Shown: positions 42,806-53,248, counted from the first letter of the stretch. The stretch: DNA of 64,000 bases from Kalaharituber pfeilii (GCA_015179045.1 WHUZ01000141.1:1-64000); one strand, 5' to 3'. Numbers and translations: made by a program. Notes: generated by a model from the letters alone, not told the origin.

Positions 42806-43660
42806 CATGGCAGCGCACTTTCGTAGTACAATGGCAGCATACATTCGCAGCGCACCTTTGCAGCGCACGTGTGCAGCAGCACAATGGCAGCACATCTTCG
42901 CAGTGCAATGGCCGCATATATTCATCTCAAACAGCACGAGATGAGGTGAATTCGACACGTATAGCTAAGCTGACCTTGACAGGTATAGCAGGTACTGCCA
43001 ACCGGTGTGAGATGAGGTCAATTTGACAGCCATGAGAGGTCCACCCTTCCAGCGTGAGATGTAGTGAATCTGACACATGGCTCCCCTAATGTGACGTTGC
43101 GAGATCAGACACCATGCGCTAAATTTGATAGGTATAGCAGGTACGGCCCGATGGCATCAGATCTGGTGAACTTGACAGCTATGGCCGCCCCATGAGACGA
43201 GGTAGAAAATACCTGAATTTGGCACGTATGACAGCCCCGACCCGGCGGTATGAGATGAGGTAGAATGAGATAAATTTAACAGGCATGGCTGGCCCTAGCC
43301 ATTTCACTGGCCTTTTCAGCTGCCATTTCGGCTGCCATTTCAGCATGCATTTCGGCTGCCATTTCAGCAGCCTCTTCAGCATGCATTTCAGTAGCCATTT
43401 CGGCTGCGATTTCGGTAGCCATTTCGGCTGCCATTTCGGCTGCCATTTCAGCATGCATTTCGGTAGCCATTTCGGCTGCCTTTTCGGCTGCCATTTCAGC
43501 ATGCATTTCGTTAGCCATTTCGGCTGCCAATTCAGTTGCCAATTCGGCTGCCATTTCAGCATGCATTTCGTTAGCCATTTCGGCTGCCAATTCAGTTGCC
43601 AATTCGGCTGCCAATTCAGTTGCCAATTCGGCTGCCATTTCCGCTGCTATTTTGGCTGCC
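42806..43660 (-). repeat. Simple tract plus inverted copy of the composite minisatellite
   Basis: 42806-42925 repeats GCAGCGCAATGGC words. 42935-43280 holds reversed 57-bp units (GAGATGAGGT, TTTGACAGG, TATGGC). 43300-43660 holds reversed 12-mers (GCCATTTCGGCT, with a GCATGCATTTC variant every few units). The field at 29235-31742 is thus present in the opposite orientation about 12 kb away. Confidence 0.8.
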
Positions 43661-43663
43661 ATT

Positions 43664-44637
43664 TTTTTTAAATCACATAACCCCGCTTGTAGCACGTGGC
43701 CATGGCAGGGTCCCTGGGCAAGCCCTCGAAGCCCGGAGACAGGCTTAACAAACAAAGAAATTTCTATCTACTTCTAAAACCTGATTCCGGACGGTCCTTC
43801 CGGTTTCTGCCTCAGGGAGGCACCACTATATATCTCCCCCTCTCCCCCCTCCCCTCTTCTCCACTCCTTCGCATCCCGGCAAGCAAACTTCCCCGACGGC
43901 AAATTTACCCGACCCGGGTCGGTAAATCGCACGGTGCACTAAAACCTGATCCCGGAGAAGAACCTTTCCAACTCATCCCACTCCTCCCCATTCTCTGCTG
44001 TCCTTTTCCAGTTCTTCTCCATATCCCCCCATTCTCTAAAGCCCTCTGGGCGAAACCTCTGCTGACTGCACTGGAAGGCTAGGTGCGCCCCCGTCTGGGC
44101 CTCCCCGCAGCTGCACTTGTCCGATTCCGCCACTCCCATCCTCTTCAACCACACCCCGCACCTTCCTCTCTCCAGGCGCATGGCAGTGAAGTTGGACACC
44201 GCTGTCCTATTCCACTCCATAACCTTCCCCTTTCCAAAGCCCTCCACTTCTCTCCTCTCCTTCCTCCACGCTTTCACCCTCTGGCGCACTCCACTTCCAG
44301 TGGCCACCTCCTTACCCTGCATCCCCGTCCCCTTCTTTGCCCACTCATCCGCCTTCTCGTTGCCTGCGATTCCGATATGAGCTTTTACCCACAACAGTTT
44401 CGCATCCCCCCCCTTCTTCTTTCTCCTCGCCACTGCATTCACCACCCTTCTCACATCCTCCGTCTTTCCCTTTCCCTCCCTGCCTGCCTTCTGAATCGCC
44501 ATGACAGCGGCTTCAGAATCTAAGCAAACCAGGACCGGTACCTCCTCCGGTACACTCTCAAGCGCCCTTCTCACCCCCCTCACCTCCCCGTCAAAAACCG
44601 TCGCCGTTCTCCCTACTACCTCCGCCACCACCGCTGA
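43664..44637 (-). mobile_element. LINE family A, copy 5 (long 3' UTR subtype)
   Basis: Short T-run then AATCACATAACCCCGC at the left. The 3' UTR is longer than in copies 1, 2 and 4, contains GACCCGGGTCGGTAAAT, and matches the twin-primed copy at 24835. 5'-truncated within RNase H at about 44637. Target duplication not resolved because the insertion lies in repeats. Confidence 0.8.
43939..44637 (-). pseudogene. LINE-A ORF2 C-terminus (RNase H, finger), copy 5
   Basis: An open stretch with no internal stop: VAEVVGRTATVFDGEVRGVR, SEAAVMAIQKAGREGKGK, LLWVKAHIGIAGNEKADEWA, CSCGEAQTGAHLAFQC and the end ELERFFSGIRF. Only the RNase H C-terminal half and finger remain, so it is a truncated dead fragment although its frame is intact. 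Confidence 0.8.
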
Positions 44638-44705
44638 CTCAGCAGCCATTTCAGCATTAGATACACATGGCTGTGCCAACGCAAGGGCACAAGCTGAGCT
44701 GCAAT

Positions 44706-45198
44706 TGTCACGCGGCGGCGAGCTGGTGCTGCTAATGGATACGACCGGTTCAGGGTAACAGTAGTTTCGCAAGCACTGAACGGCAGAGGCTTGACAGGAG
44801 AGGCTTGCAGGTAGTAGTTCAGTGGTTTCAGTTCAGCGGCGATAGCAGACTATGGTGAAAAGGCAGAGAAGACCAAGTACTGAATTAGCTCTAGGCATTG
44901 ACAAGAATAACAAAGAACATATGGACTGCGAGGCACCATATGGGTCCTAGCAGGCGGTCTATACTGGCAGGTGGGCCATACTGGTAGGCAGGCTATACTG
45001 GCGGGTGGGCCATACTGGTAGGCAGGCTATACTGGCAGGCGGGCTATACTGGTAGCTTGCTAGCTACCTATAGCTAGCCGGTTCTGTGAGCTTGCTGGCT
45101 GTCGGTGGGAGGCGGTCATGGCTTGCCGGCGGTCGTGGCTTGCCGGCGGCCGTGGCTTCCCAGCGGTCGTGGCTTGGTGTGTGGCGGCCGTAAGGACA
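44706..45198 (-). repeat. LTR related to 19674-20550, short array
   Basis: On the minus strand it begins TGTCCTTACGGCC and ends GCCGCCGCGTGACA; the right half matches the LTR at 19674 (ACGACCGGTTCAGGGTAACA). The 17-bp array is reduced to about six irregular units (TACTGGCAGGTGGGCCA). No 5-bp target duplication is visible. Confidence 0.7.
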
Positions 45199-45447
45199 AT
45201 GTGTGCATTTCATATATATGATGGGTCCCTTTCAACATCGTGAGATGTGTGAACGTGAGCTGAATCTGACACGTACCGTAGAGCCCGTTGGATGGCACGA
45301 GAGTGGCATGATGAGTGCAATTTCATATGTATGGCGGGTCCCTTTCAATCGCGAAATTATCTGACACGTACCATAGGGCCCAATCGATGACACGAGAATG
45401 GCAGAATGAAGTCAATATCACAGGTATGGCAAGTGTCTTTCAACATC
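45199..45447. repeat. Degenerate 57-bp minisatellite units
   Basis: Four reversed, diverged units recognisable by GGGTCCCTTTCAAC, GAATCTGACACGTACCRTAG and GGCACGAGAATGGCA. They form the target into which the MULE inserted. Confidence 0.6.
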
Positions 45448-45456
45448 ATGAAATGT

Positions 45457-46984
45457 CGGGATGTCTCCGGACAGTCCTTTTGGACTGTCCTGACTGTCCT
45501 GGCTGTCCCGAAGGTTGCATAACTGACTGTCCCGTCTTGCATATGGTGCGGCTGAGCTTACTGTCTTGGTGTGGCAGACTGTCTTGGTGCGGCAGATATT
45601 TTCGGTGCAGGGTAATCAGTGCACCTAACTCTCCGAACTGGGAAATTTTTTCTTTGATAATTCGCACTGTAGCTACTGGTTTTGAGATTTCATTTTTGCG
45701 AGACTCCAACACAATTACAAAGGCTTCACGCACTTTACATCCCAGATATTTTCCAGCCGATACATATATTCATATAGTACTCTCGAGTCCTTATTTAATT
45801 TTTCTGCCCTATACTTGCTTTGCGCTCACTAAAATGTTACTCTCCACTGCAACCAGTACCTTGAGTGCGAAACAGACCTGGACTCCACACCCGAGCCTTC
45901 CAAAGGAGCTTGTTTCGGTAGTAATAAAGGTTGTAGAAGAGATGCCTGAATTACATTGTGAAGAACCTATAGATGGCGAGCAATATGCATAGCCAAATAT
46001 GGCTTTAGATAGACTTCAAGACTATGCATTTACCAAAGGCTTCGCTGTGGTGACTTTGAGTGGGTCTGAAAAGAAAGGTCGTATACGCTATGGATGTGTA
46101 CATCATGGCAAGCCCCAAGATACTAGAAACCTAGATGCAGAGAATTCTGAAGGTATTTTAATTTAAAATTATGTACTAATATATATATAGTACAGCACAG
46201 ACACCAGACCAACACACAAGCCAAAGAATGTCTATAGGCAATATCTATCAATTTGCGAGTAGATATAGATAGTGGAACAGATACTTGGGTGCTTGCGATA
46301 TCAGATAAAATCCACACTCATCCTTTGGCACTAAATCCATTAATATATATCCAGCGTAAACGTCGCAATACTGATCATCAGCAAGCAGTAGAAGATGCTA
46401 TACAGCATAGGTAACCAGAATTGAGTTACAATATGTCCTTACACCTTCGTACAGAAGAAGGAATACAGTTGAATCCTAAAGAATACTATAACAACCGTCA
46501 TAGCAGTAAAATTCCTATTACTGTTGAGGAAAGAATCAATCGGATATTAAGAGAACTAACAACAGCTGGTTGTCATATCACTGATCATTCCACAGTACCA
46601 ACAGTACCTCATCACTTTGCACCAGTCATATCTTCCAGCATATTGCCCCAACGTAAAAATAAAGAAAAAGCAGCTGGTCGTACCTTGACAGGAGCTGAAA
46701 TGGCAGAAAGGCAGTGAAAGTGGGCTTGGACAGAGAGTGTGGAGCGTAATAAGACTCAAGATTGTATCACTGTATCTTCTACTGCATCAGTATGATGTAT
46801 CATTCTGTATTTCGTACAATTATGTATTTAGGTACTTCGCTTTTTTAATGAATTCTCGCTAGTGGCCAAGTTTGAGACAGGCAGCTCAGCCGCACCATAT
46901 GCAAGATGGGACAGTAAGTTATGCAACCTTCGGGACAGTCAGGACAGTCAGGACAGTCCAAAAGGACTGTCCGGAGACATCCCG
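45457..46984 (+). mobile_element. Internally deleted MULE with 9-bp target duplication
   Basis: A 1528-bp element with termini CGGGATGTCTCCGGACAGTC in inverted orientation, arms of about 105 bp rich in GGACAGTC words, and the perfect 9-bp duplication ATGAAATGT (45448-45456 and 46985-46993). Nine-bp duplications and long inverted repeats are diagnostic of Mutator-like elements. The encoded transposase lacks its catalytic core, so it needs an enzyme from elsewhere. Confidence 0.9.
45833..46735 (+). pseudogene. MULE transposase lacking the DDE core
   Basis: Begins MLLSTATSTLSAKQTWTPHP. A FAR1-like DNA-binding region follows (ALDRLQDYAFTKGFAVVTLS, then YGCVHHGKPQDTR), then DTWVLAISDKIHTHPLALNP and the usual LNPKEYYN segment. 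Where the DDE domain should begin it jumps to a C-terminal tail (EERINRILRELTTAG, then AGRTLTGAEMAERQ). Stops at 45990-45992 and 46412-46414 and a probable short intron near 46150-46230 break the frame. The jump explains the short element. The FAR1 assignment rests on pattern, not on a search. Confidence 0.65.
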
Positions 46985-47043
46985 ATGAAATGTATAGCAC
47001 CTATGCCAAGAAACCATGGAGCGGCCGTAGCACGAAATGTATA

Positions 47044-47378
47044 TGTGGTAAACTACAGATTACGAGCTAAATTGCGGTGGGATACAGTTGATTAATTCCT
47101 TCAGAATAACCCCAAATATGCATCCCAAAACAGCCCTATTTATGCAGCAGAATTCAGGAAGTACCTTCGTACCCAACTAAACAATTATTGGTGCGGAATG
47201 AGGTTGCGCATAGCAGCGGATTCAGACGGTAAAGAGGATATAATCGGTATAGGAAATAGAAGACCATAGAATCATGAAACGTCAGTCTACATCATGCCCA
47301 CAGCTCAGGTTGCATATGTTTCAGCACACCCAACCACTGTGCATGATGTTTCACTTCAGCGCTGCATATTCTTCAACA
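47044..47378 (-). repeat. Copia 3' LTR
   Basis: 335 bp; on the minus strand TGTTGAAGAATATGCAGCGC to GTAGTTTACCACA. Preceded on that strand by the purine tract TTGAGTGGGAG. Confidence 0.9.
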
Positions 47379-47769
47379 CTCCCACTCAACCGAAATGTCC
47401 GCACAATCAATGCTTCAGAAAATTCACGATTAGTCAGAAACAGATGCTTTCAAAAAACAGACAGGTAACATGTAGACAGTTGTACAACATTCGAAGGCCC
47501 ATATAATCCAGAGTCATAAAATCAAAAAAATATAATCCTTGTACTTAGCCTCATTAAAACTCTCGATGCCTTTTTGCATACCGCCACAGAAAAACCCAGT
47601 GGGAAAAACCTGTGTGAGAGAAAGAGTACTACTCCCGGAAAATGCCAGAAAATCGAAAAATCAGAGACGAGATTGAGTCATAAAATTCAGTAAAATCAGT
47701 ATCATCGCGAAATGACCAGAAATCAGAAATATAATAAATCTCTCAGGAAATTAAACGAATGCCCATTGC

Positions 47770-48850
47770 GGTCATGTGCCTCTCATGTTTTTCTCTCGTC
47801 AGCGGCTATATTTGATTCGGTGTGAATGTAACGAAGGGCAACCCGGAACCGATCCGCGTTCAATGACTTCACGGATGAACTGATGCCTGATGGCAGTGTG
47901 TTTCGTTCAATCATGCCCACACGCGAGTTAGCTCGTTGAATGGCCTGCGCAGCCCGATAGCTTCCTTGCAAGCTTCAATTGCAGCCATATATTCTGCTTC
48001 AGTGGATGATAGAGCTACTGTGGGTTACTTTCGCGATTTCCATGAAATTGCACCGCCGTTGAGTGTAAACACATATCCTGATGACGAATGCCATAGGCGA
48101 GCCCATAATTGAGCATCTGTAGAAAGTATCAACGAACTCGTTTTGCGGTAGTGCCAGCGTGTCGCCGTGCTCTGCTGTGGGGTTTGAGCTGAAACGCCCT
48201 AATACTGTGTAGTTGATCTGGGCAAGCTCCTAGTATGCGTAAATCGAATTTCCCACTAGAGAGTTTGGAGTGAGCGGCGTTGAGAGGCCTTTAACATGAG
48301 TTGAATACCGAACGTCTCTGTTTTGAGGTAAAGTATCTGGTTTGTTGGAGGCGTAAAAGTTCGGTTCGCTCTGTCCCTCTCAATCTCAAGCCCTATAAAC
48401 AGGCGTGCAGCGCCTATATCCTTCATCTTGTATTTCAGCCCATATAGCGCTTTCTTCAGCCGGCACACTTTTGTACTCCCACTCGCCTCAAATCCTTCCG
48501 GCTGTGCCATATCAACCTCTTCGGCTAGTTCTGGATGTAAAAAGGCAGTAACAACATCCATCTGATCTATGTCCCAATCTTTATAAGCCGCTAAGGCCAT
48601 CAGCATTCTAACAATAGCAAATTTTGGGACAGGGGCGAAGGTCTCTCCATAATTCACTCCTTCTGTCTGCTCATACCCCTTGATGACTAGCCGAGCTTTA
48701 TAGCGAGTGGTGCCGTCAGCATCCACTTTGATCTTAAAGTCCCACTTGCATCCAATCACACCCCCCCTTGCTGGCGGCGCAACGAGCTCCCAAGTCCCGT
48801 TGGTAATCAGAGAGTCATACTCCTCTTGCATTGCTTGCTGCCATTCCCAG
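47770..48850 (-). pseudogene. Copia RT and RNase H, catalytic segment deleted
   Basis: RT part (48831-48256): NGTWELVAPPARGGVIGCKW, YKARLVIKGYEQTEGVNYGE, TFAPVPKFAIVRMLMALAAY, DIDQMDVVTAFLHPELAEEV and CRLKKALYGLK are typical. The reading then passes straight to YKMKDIGAARLFIGLEIERD. The 60-80 residues that should lie between, including the YVDD active site, are missing without a frameshift. RNase H traces (STEAEYMAAIEACKEAIGLR, then RYIHTESNIAADE) follow at about 48015-47810 in broken frame. The polymerase cannot be active. Confidence 0.85.
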
Positions 48851-49063
48851 CACTCGCGACTTCGTATTGCCTCTTTGTAGGCTCATCAGTGCTATCAGGG
48901 AGAGCAAGAGTCTGGTCATGTATTCGGTAAGCTTCTGCCAGACAATTCAATATATGTAACCTTGCCGGCTCAAGGTCTACCCAGGGGGTGGATGCCTCCA
49001 GTGCTCTACAGCACCTGGATATCTCTCTCGCAATGCATCTTGCAGCATTGGATGTGGGCTTAT

Positions 49064-49700
49064 TTACCTTGTCTGCATTTGTATCTTCATCATCACTGAG
49101 GTAATAATTCGAGGACTCGGCTCATCTGAAGTCAGACCTGGCACTGATTTATCTAGACTCACAGTGTCAGCCATCTGCACTTCAATCAATTGATTGCAGT
49201 CCTCACTATGCGCTTCCACTTCGTCGTGTCTTTCAACGACGGAACTCTCTTCGTCATGTCTTTCAATGACGGGATTCTCTTCGTCATGTCTCTCAATGAC
49301 GGTATTCTCTTCGTCATGTCTCTTCATGACGGTATTCTCTTTGTCATGTCTCTTAATGACGGTATTAATTTCGTCGACGGTTTTGCGCATTTCTGTATCT
49401 GGCCTTATGCCGTATCTTTCAACGACATCGCCGTGTCTTTCAACGGCTTTTCTCAAATCCCAATCAGTGAATGCAGACTTGCTTTCATCAAATATCGCTG
49501 GCTTCAAACACCTGGCGGCTTTGGGGTTCCCAAACGCGCCATATCATCGTGGTAACCTAAGAACGTACATCTTAGAGACTTCACCTGGAGCTTTACTCTT
49601 TTCTTTGACACAAGCACAAGGGCATTGCAGCCAAAAAATTCTTGTGATGTAGCTCCAGCATGTCATGCCGCAATAGGAAATAACAGGGATTAGTTCTTGG
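49064..49700 (-). pseudogene. Copia integrase end and integrase-RT linker
   Basis: About 49690-49510 shows frame-broken integrase C-terminal pieces (FGCNALVLV and LGYHDD-like). The open part, 49507-49064, begins MKPAIFDESKSAFTDWDLRK, equivalent to the DVVFDE stretch after copia integrase. It continues with five 10-residue repeats of the type VIERHDEENT and an acidic tail. The integrase catalytic domain is not found in the element. Confidence 0.7.
49215..49380 (-). repeat. 30-bp in-frame coding repeat in copia linker
   Basis: Five tandem 30-bp units (TCATGACGAAGAGAATACCG and variants) encoding KRHDKENTVM-like decapeptides. In frame, so it lengthens the linker without breaking it. Confidence 0.8.
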
Positions 49701-50150
49701 TAACAACCATGCAGTGATCGACCCGAACCACAGAATGCTCTCGAACCGCCGCCATAGCTCTACATCATTCTATATCATTCTACAGCATTCTACAAGCACT
49801 CTTCTATGTCGTCATGTATGTTTCTATTTCCATCTGTCTTCTTCTATGTCGTCATGTCCAAGTTCACGCAATACTCGTACCTGCTACTTCTGTTCACTCT
49901 CTCTCGTCTATATATACCTCTTCTACCCGCCTGTATGTAGTCTCCACTGGTCAACGTACGCTCATTCTCTCTTCCACCTTGTCCCTCTCTGTCCCTGCTG
50001 TCTCGTAGCACCCGCGATCGTGCCTTCGCCTACTGATCCCAGCATCGCCCTTACACAGCACCTTTCATACCACGCACTATTTCTTGGATCAATCTGTTCT
50101 TTCTCTAACACCGTTTTGGTGCTGGGTATAAGGAACAGATGACTCAAACG
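49701..50150. other. Unassigned insert where copia integrase should be
   Basis: Pyrimidine-rich sequence with ATCATTCTA words (49750-49795), duplicated TTCTATGTCGTCATGT segments at about 49804 and 49844, and a CGTCTATATATACCTC box near 49910. It has promoter/LTR character and no coding motif. It may be a solo LTR that replaced the integrase, but I found no flanking duplication. Confidence 0.35.
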
Positions 50151-50338
50151 TGATTCTGTTGTAGTATGCTCTTAAACCGCGCGTAGTAATACTCCCCACG
50201 CCCATTATCGCGCCGGAATCTATATGTCAGTTCAATATATACCCATAGTTCAAGTGCCCAAAATGACAGTCCCATATATCGGTCGGAAGACGACGATAAC
50301 GAAGACAAAGCGGCGGCAGAGAAACGAGAGGACAAACG

Positions 50339-50490
50339 ACGAGGCGACAGGCGACGAGGCGACAGACGACGAGAGGACAGACGACGAGAGGACAGACGAC
50401 GAGAGGACAGACGACGAGAGGACAGACGACGAGAGGACAGACGACGAGAGGACAGACGACGAGAGGACAGACGACGAGAGGACAGACGAA
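50339..50490 (+). repeat. 15-bp minisatellite (GACGACGAGAGGACA)
   Basis: About ten near-perfect 15-bp units downstream of gag in the copia element. Frames read DDERT on the plus strand and RRLSS on the minus strand. Confidence 0.9.
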
Positions 50491-50550
50491 ATAGCAGAAA
50501 GTCGAAAGGTATGCTGCTCATATAGACGGATGTACCAAAGTGGGGTTTGC

Positions 50551-51492
50551 TTAATTCGATTCGATGGTAGAGTACTCTGACTTCGATCTTCGGAACCGAT
50601 TTCGTAATTCCTCGCCCTTTTTCCGCAAATTACAATCCTTAATTTTGTGTCCCCTTCTCAGGCAGTGCCAGCACGTTAGATGGGAGTCACTTCCATTCTT
50701 ATGCCCACCTCTTCTACCTCTATATCCTCCTCTGTCTCTTCCTCTATCTTGAGTGACCATGACTGTGGGCTGTACGGCATTTTCTTGACCTAGCTGGAAT
50801 TCTAGGAGGAGGTTCAGGGTGTAGTCAATGGTTCTGCAGTCTGCAGGTCTGTCAAGTATATAGCGCTTATAGAACTCGTATTTCGGTGTGAGTCTCTGCA
50901 TTGCGTGGGTTATAAGCTGCTCATCTGTCACAGCATAATCAGTATGCGCAAGTTCGGTTTGGTAAGCCATTAATCGCCCTAGAAATTCATTGACTGATTC
51001 TGTATCTTTCATTCTATCTTCCTTGAAGGCGTTGCTTATTCGTACTGCTCGTGCATTGTTCTTTTGCGCACTGAACCGTTTTTCCAGCGTTTCCCATACT
51101 TCGGCAGGATCAGAGATCTTTGAGAGCTGAAACTTGATGCGATCTGATAGCGTGGCATATATTATAGATGCAGCTTTTGACTGTTGAACCTCAAAACTAT
51201 GCTTGTGACGGGTTGATGAGGTCGGTTGTACTTTAGACGTTAACGACGAGGACGACGATGATGACGATGATGTTGATGAGTCACCATCAGCAGTTGTGGT
51301 TGGAGCCTTCTCGTTTCGTAGTACGATATCTAAGAGGTTATGTGACTTGAGTACAACTTCGATTTCCTTATGCCACTGCCTGTAGTTGATTTCTGTTAGC
51401 TTTGTTACTGCCCCGTACTTATCTCGATATACGTCATTGTTTGATAGCGCAACTGTGGCAGGAACAGTGGGAACTGAGGTCGTATTCGACAT
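50551..51492 (-). CDS. gag: Copia Gag, intact frame
   Basis: 313 residues from the ATG at 51492. Capsid-like UBN2/Retrotran_gag features: YGAVTKLTEINYRQWHKEIE, AASIIYATLSDRIKFQLSKI, WETLEKRFSAQKNN, VNEFLGRLMAYQTELAHTDY. An Arg/Gly-rich tract precedes a CCHC knuckle CWHCLRRGHKIKDC near the C-terminus. A poly-Ser tract (DGDSSTSSSSSSSSS) is encoded by a GAC/GAT-rich repeat. It packages element RNA in particles. It is the only complete protein of this element, so it could still form particles even though pol is dead. Confidence 0.9.
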   Translation of the reverse strand: MSNTTSVPTVPATVALSNNDVYRDKYGAVTKLTEINYRQWHKEIEVVLKSHNLLDIVLRNEKAPTTTADGDSSTSSSSSSSSSLTSKVQPTSSTRHKHSFEVQQSKAASIIYATLSDRIKFQLSKISDPAEVWETLEKRFSAQKNNARAVRISNAFKEDRMKDTESVNEFLGRLMAYQTELAHTDYAVTDEQLITHAMQRLTPKYEFYKRYILDRPADCRTIDYTLNLLLEFQLGQENAVQPTVMVTQDRGRDRGGYRGRRGGHKNGSDSHLTCWHCLRRGHKIKDCNLRKKGEELRNRFRRSKSEYSTIESN

Positions 51493-51519
51493 TGTAGAGT
51501 GGGTAAGTAACGTGGTGTT

Positions 51520-51578
51520 TTTTTTTTTTTTTTTTTTTATATCATTACTCGCGTGCCGCCCTAGGGGCTATGGCGAGT
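51520..51578 (-). mobile_element. Tail-only LINE-B insertion
   Basis: Poly(T) plus TCATTACTCGCGTGCCGCCC and TAGGGGCTATGGCG, the last ~40 bp of family B, lies between two copies of AGTAACGTGGTGT (about 51507-51519 and 51576-51588). It sits in the leader between the copia primer site and gag. Confidence 0.8.
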
Positions 51579-51728
51579 AACGTGGTGTGTAGAAGCGACG
51601 AATGTATATACAAGCGACGAGATGTATGTAGAAGATGTAGGCAGTAAGCGGGGCAGCTATAGAGATGTGTGTGGCACTGGTATAGGCGATAACGGTGTAT
51701 GCGAGAAGCAATAGAGGTTAAGAGAGCG

Positions 51729-51742
51729 CCGGGCTCATAACG
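51729..51742 (-). other. Copia primer-binding site, half-tRNA type
   Basis: Directly next to the 5' LTR the minus strand reads CGTTATGAGCCCGG. Its complement CCGGGCTCATAAC matches the anticodon arm of initiator tRNA-Met (CAT anticodon in the loop) rather than the 3' CCA end. That is the primer type known for Drosophila copia, where a cleaved initiator tRNA half is used. Confidence 0.65.
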
Positions 51743-52140
51743 TGTGGAAAACTACAGATTACGAGCTAAATTGCGGTGGGATACAGTTGTTTTTTTTTTT
51801 TTTGTTTTTTTTTTTGTTTTTTTTTTTATGTCATTACTCGCAGATACAGTTGATTAATTCCTTCAGAATAACCCCAAATATGCGTCCCAAAATAGCCCTA
51901 TTTATGCAGCAGAATTCAGGAAGTACCTTCGTACCCAACTAAACAATTATTGATGCGGAATGAGGTTGCGCATAGCAGCGGATTCAGACGGTAAAGAGGA
52001 TATAATCGGTATAGGAAATAGAAGACCATAGAATCATGAAACGTCAGTCTACATCATGCCCACAGCTCAGGTTGCATATGTTTCAGCACACCCAACCACT
52101 GTGCATGATGTTTCACTTCAGCGCTGCATATTCTTCAACA
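51743..52140 (-). repeat. Copia 5' LTR with nested tail insertion
   Basis: 335 bp of LTR plus a 63-bp insertion (51789-51851). Matches the 3' LTR at 47044-47378 with about four substitutions by eye. Confidence 0.9.
51789..51851 (-). mobile_element. Tail-only insertion with interrupted poly(T)
   Basis: T-runs broken by single Gs, then ATGTCATTACTCGC (family B end), with ATACAGTTG on both sides. Absent from the partner LTR, so it postdates the copia insertion. Confidence 0.8.
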
Positions 52141-52153
52141 GTATAGCTCCTGT

Positions 52154-52196
52154 GCCAAGAAACCATGGACCTACAGCCGCCCCATGGTTTCTTGGC
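52154..52196. repeat. Hairpin repeat, second copy
   Basis: Arms GCCAAGAAACCATGG and CCATGGTTTCTTGGC around a 13-nt loop; same family as 3854-3900, and likewise followed by CATGATGAGA. Confidence 0.75.
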
Positions 52197-52269
52197 ATGA
52201 TGAGATGCAATGGCAACGCACTTTCACAGCACAATGGCAGCGCACTTTGGAAGCACAATGGCACCGCAC

Positions 52270-52888
52270 TGTTACGGCTAAGGTGGAAACTTACCCGCCA
52301 AGGGGCAAGGGTTCCACTACTACTAGCTGTCACGGCTAAGGTGAAGACTTACCCGCCAAGGGGATAACGCTTACCCTGAAATCGAACATAAGACCAATGC
52401 TGACTGAACGGACTGATCACCCGTTAGGCTTGGCTTTTGATTCTCGCATTTTTTAGATAGGGTATGATAGTACTACGGAAGTGTGTGTCATTCGAAACCC
52501 TGGCAGCTTGATGCATGCACTCTACTTACGAAAGCTTTATTAATATACGCACATGCATTAGTACATTCGTTATCTTTGTCCCGTACTATTTTTGCATGTT
52601 TCGGTTACGTGTGCCTGTTACCACAGGTATTGGCATTGATAAGGAATCGCCGCGTTGCCAGTCATTTATTCATTTGTTGACTAGTTATGTATGACTGCGC
52701 TGAAGTCTATATAAGCGCCGGCTGGCGATAGCATAGTTAAAAGAAATCAAGACACTAGCGGTGTTCTAAGTATCTCTATAAACTCTGAAACCTATCGTTT
52801 CCTTTCTCCGCCCGTGACTCGCTCCGTTCCGCTGCGCGCTCCACGCCAAACAGCTGCCCATTCGGCCCGCCGTATACACACCTCCGTA

Positions 52889-52932
<44 letters not shown>

Positions 52933-53248
52933 CACATAACCCCGCTTGTAGCACTTGGCCATGGCAGGGTCCCTGGGCAAGCCCTCATAGCCCGGAGACA
53001 GGCTAAACTAACTCTCTACGTACATGGCCCCCACGCGCCGTCGCCCCCGCTCTCCTAGCTTCTAGAACTTGACCCCGCATACCTCCGTAGCCATTCCGAC
53101 CCGCCGTATACACACTTCCGTGGCGACTCCGGCACCGCCGTATAGAAACCTCCGTAGCGACTCCGACCCGCCGTATACACTCTTCCGTAGCCGTAACATC
53201 CGGTGCCTTCCAGCGCCCACCGGAGCCTAGCCCCTCACGCCCGTAACA
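52270..53248 (+). repeat. Gypsy LTR (family G) with nested LINE tail
   Basis: TGTTACGGCTAAGG to CACGCCCGTAACA, about 790 bp without the nested LINE tail. Almost identical to the inverted LTR at 54870-55615. The flanks (CGCAC and GCCAT) do not match, so one side was rearranged. It cuts off the 3' end of the gene that runs leftward from 56828. Confidence 0.85.
52895..53080 (-). mobile_element. LINE-A 3' UTR fragment
   Basis: Poly(T) of about 35 and the family A 3' UTR back to the ORF2 stop (CTTCTAGAACTTGACCCC), between two copies of ACCTCCGTAGCCATT (52880-52894 and 53081-53095). Confidence 0.88.

Larger units (their letters stand above)
47044..52140 (-). mobile_element. Ty1/copia retrotransposon, LTR to LTR
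   Basis: 5097 bp on the minus strand, bounded by LTRs and the 5-bp duplication GTATA (47039-47043 and 52141-52145). Order from the right: 5' LTR, primer-binding site, gag, (integrase largely missing), linker, RT, RNase H, polypurine tract TTGAGTGGGAG, 3' LTR. By eye the LTRs differ at only about four of 335 positions, so insertion was recent, yet pol is damaged. Two LINE tails are nested at 51520 and 51789. Confidence 0.92.

Noticed and set aside
43285..43671. His/Cys-rich forward frame (HFGCHFSMHFG)
   Set aside because: Reverse reading of the GAAATGGCTGCC minisatellite; not a metal-binding protein.
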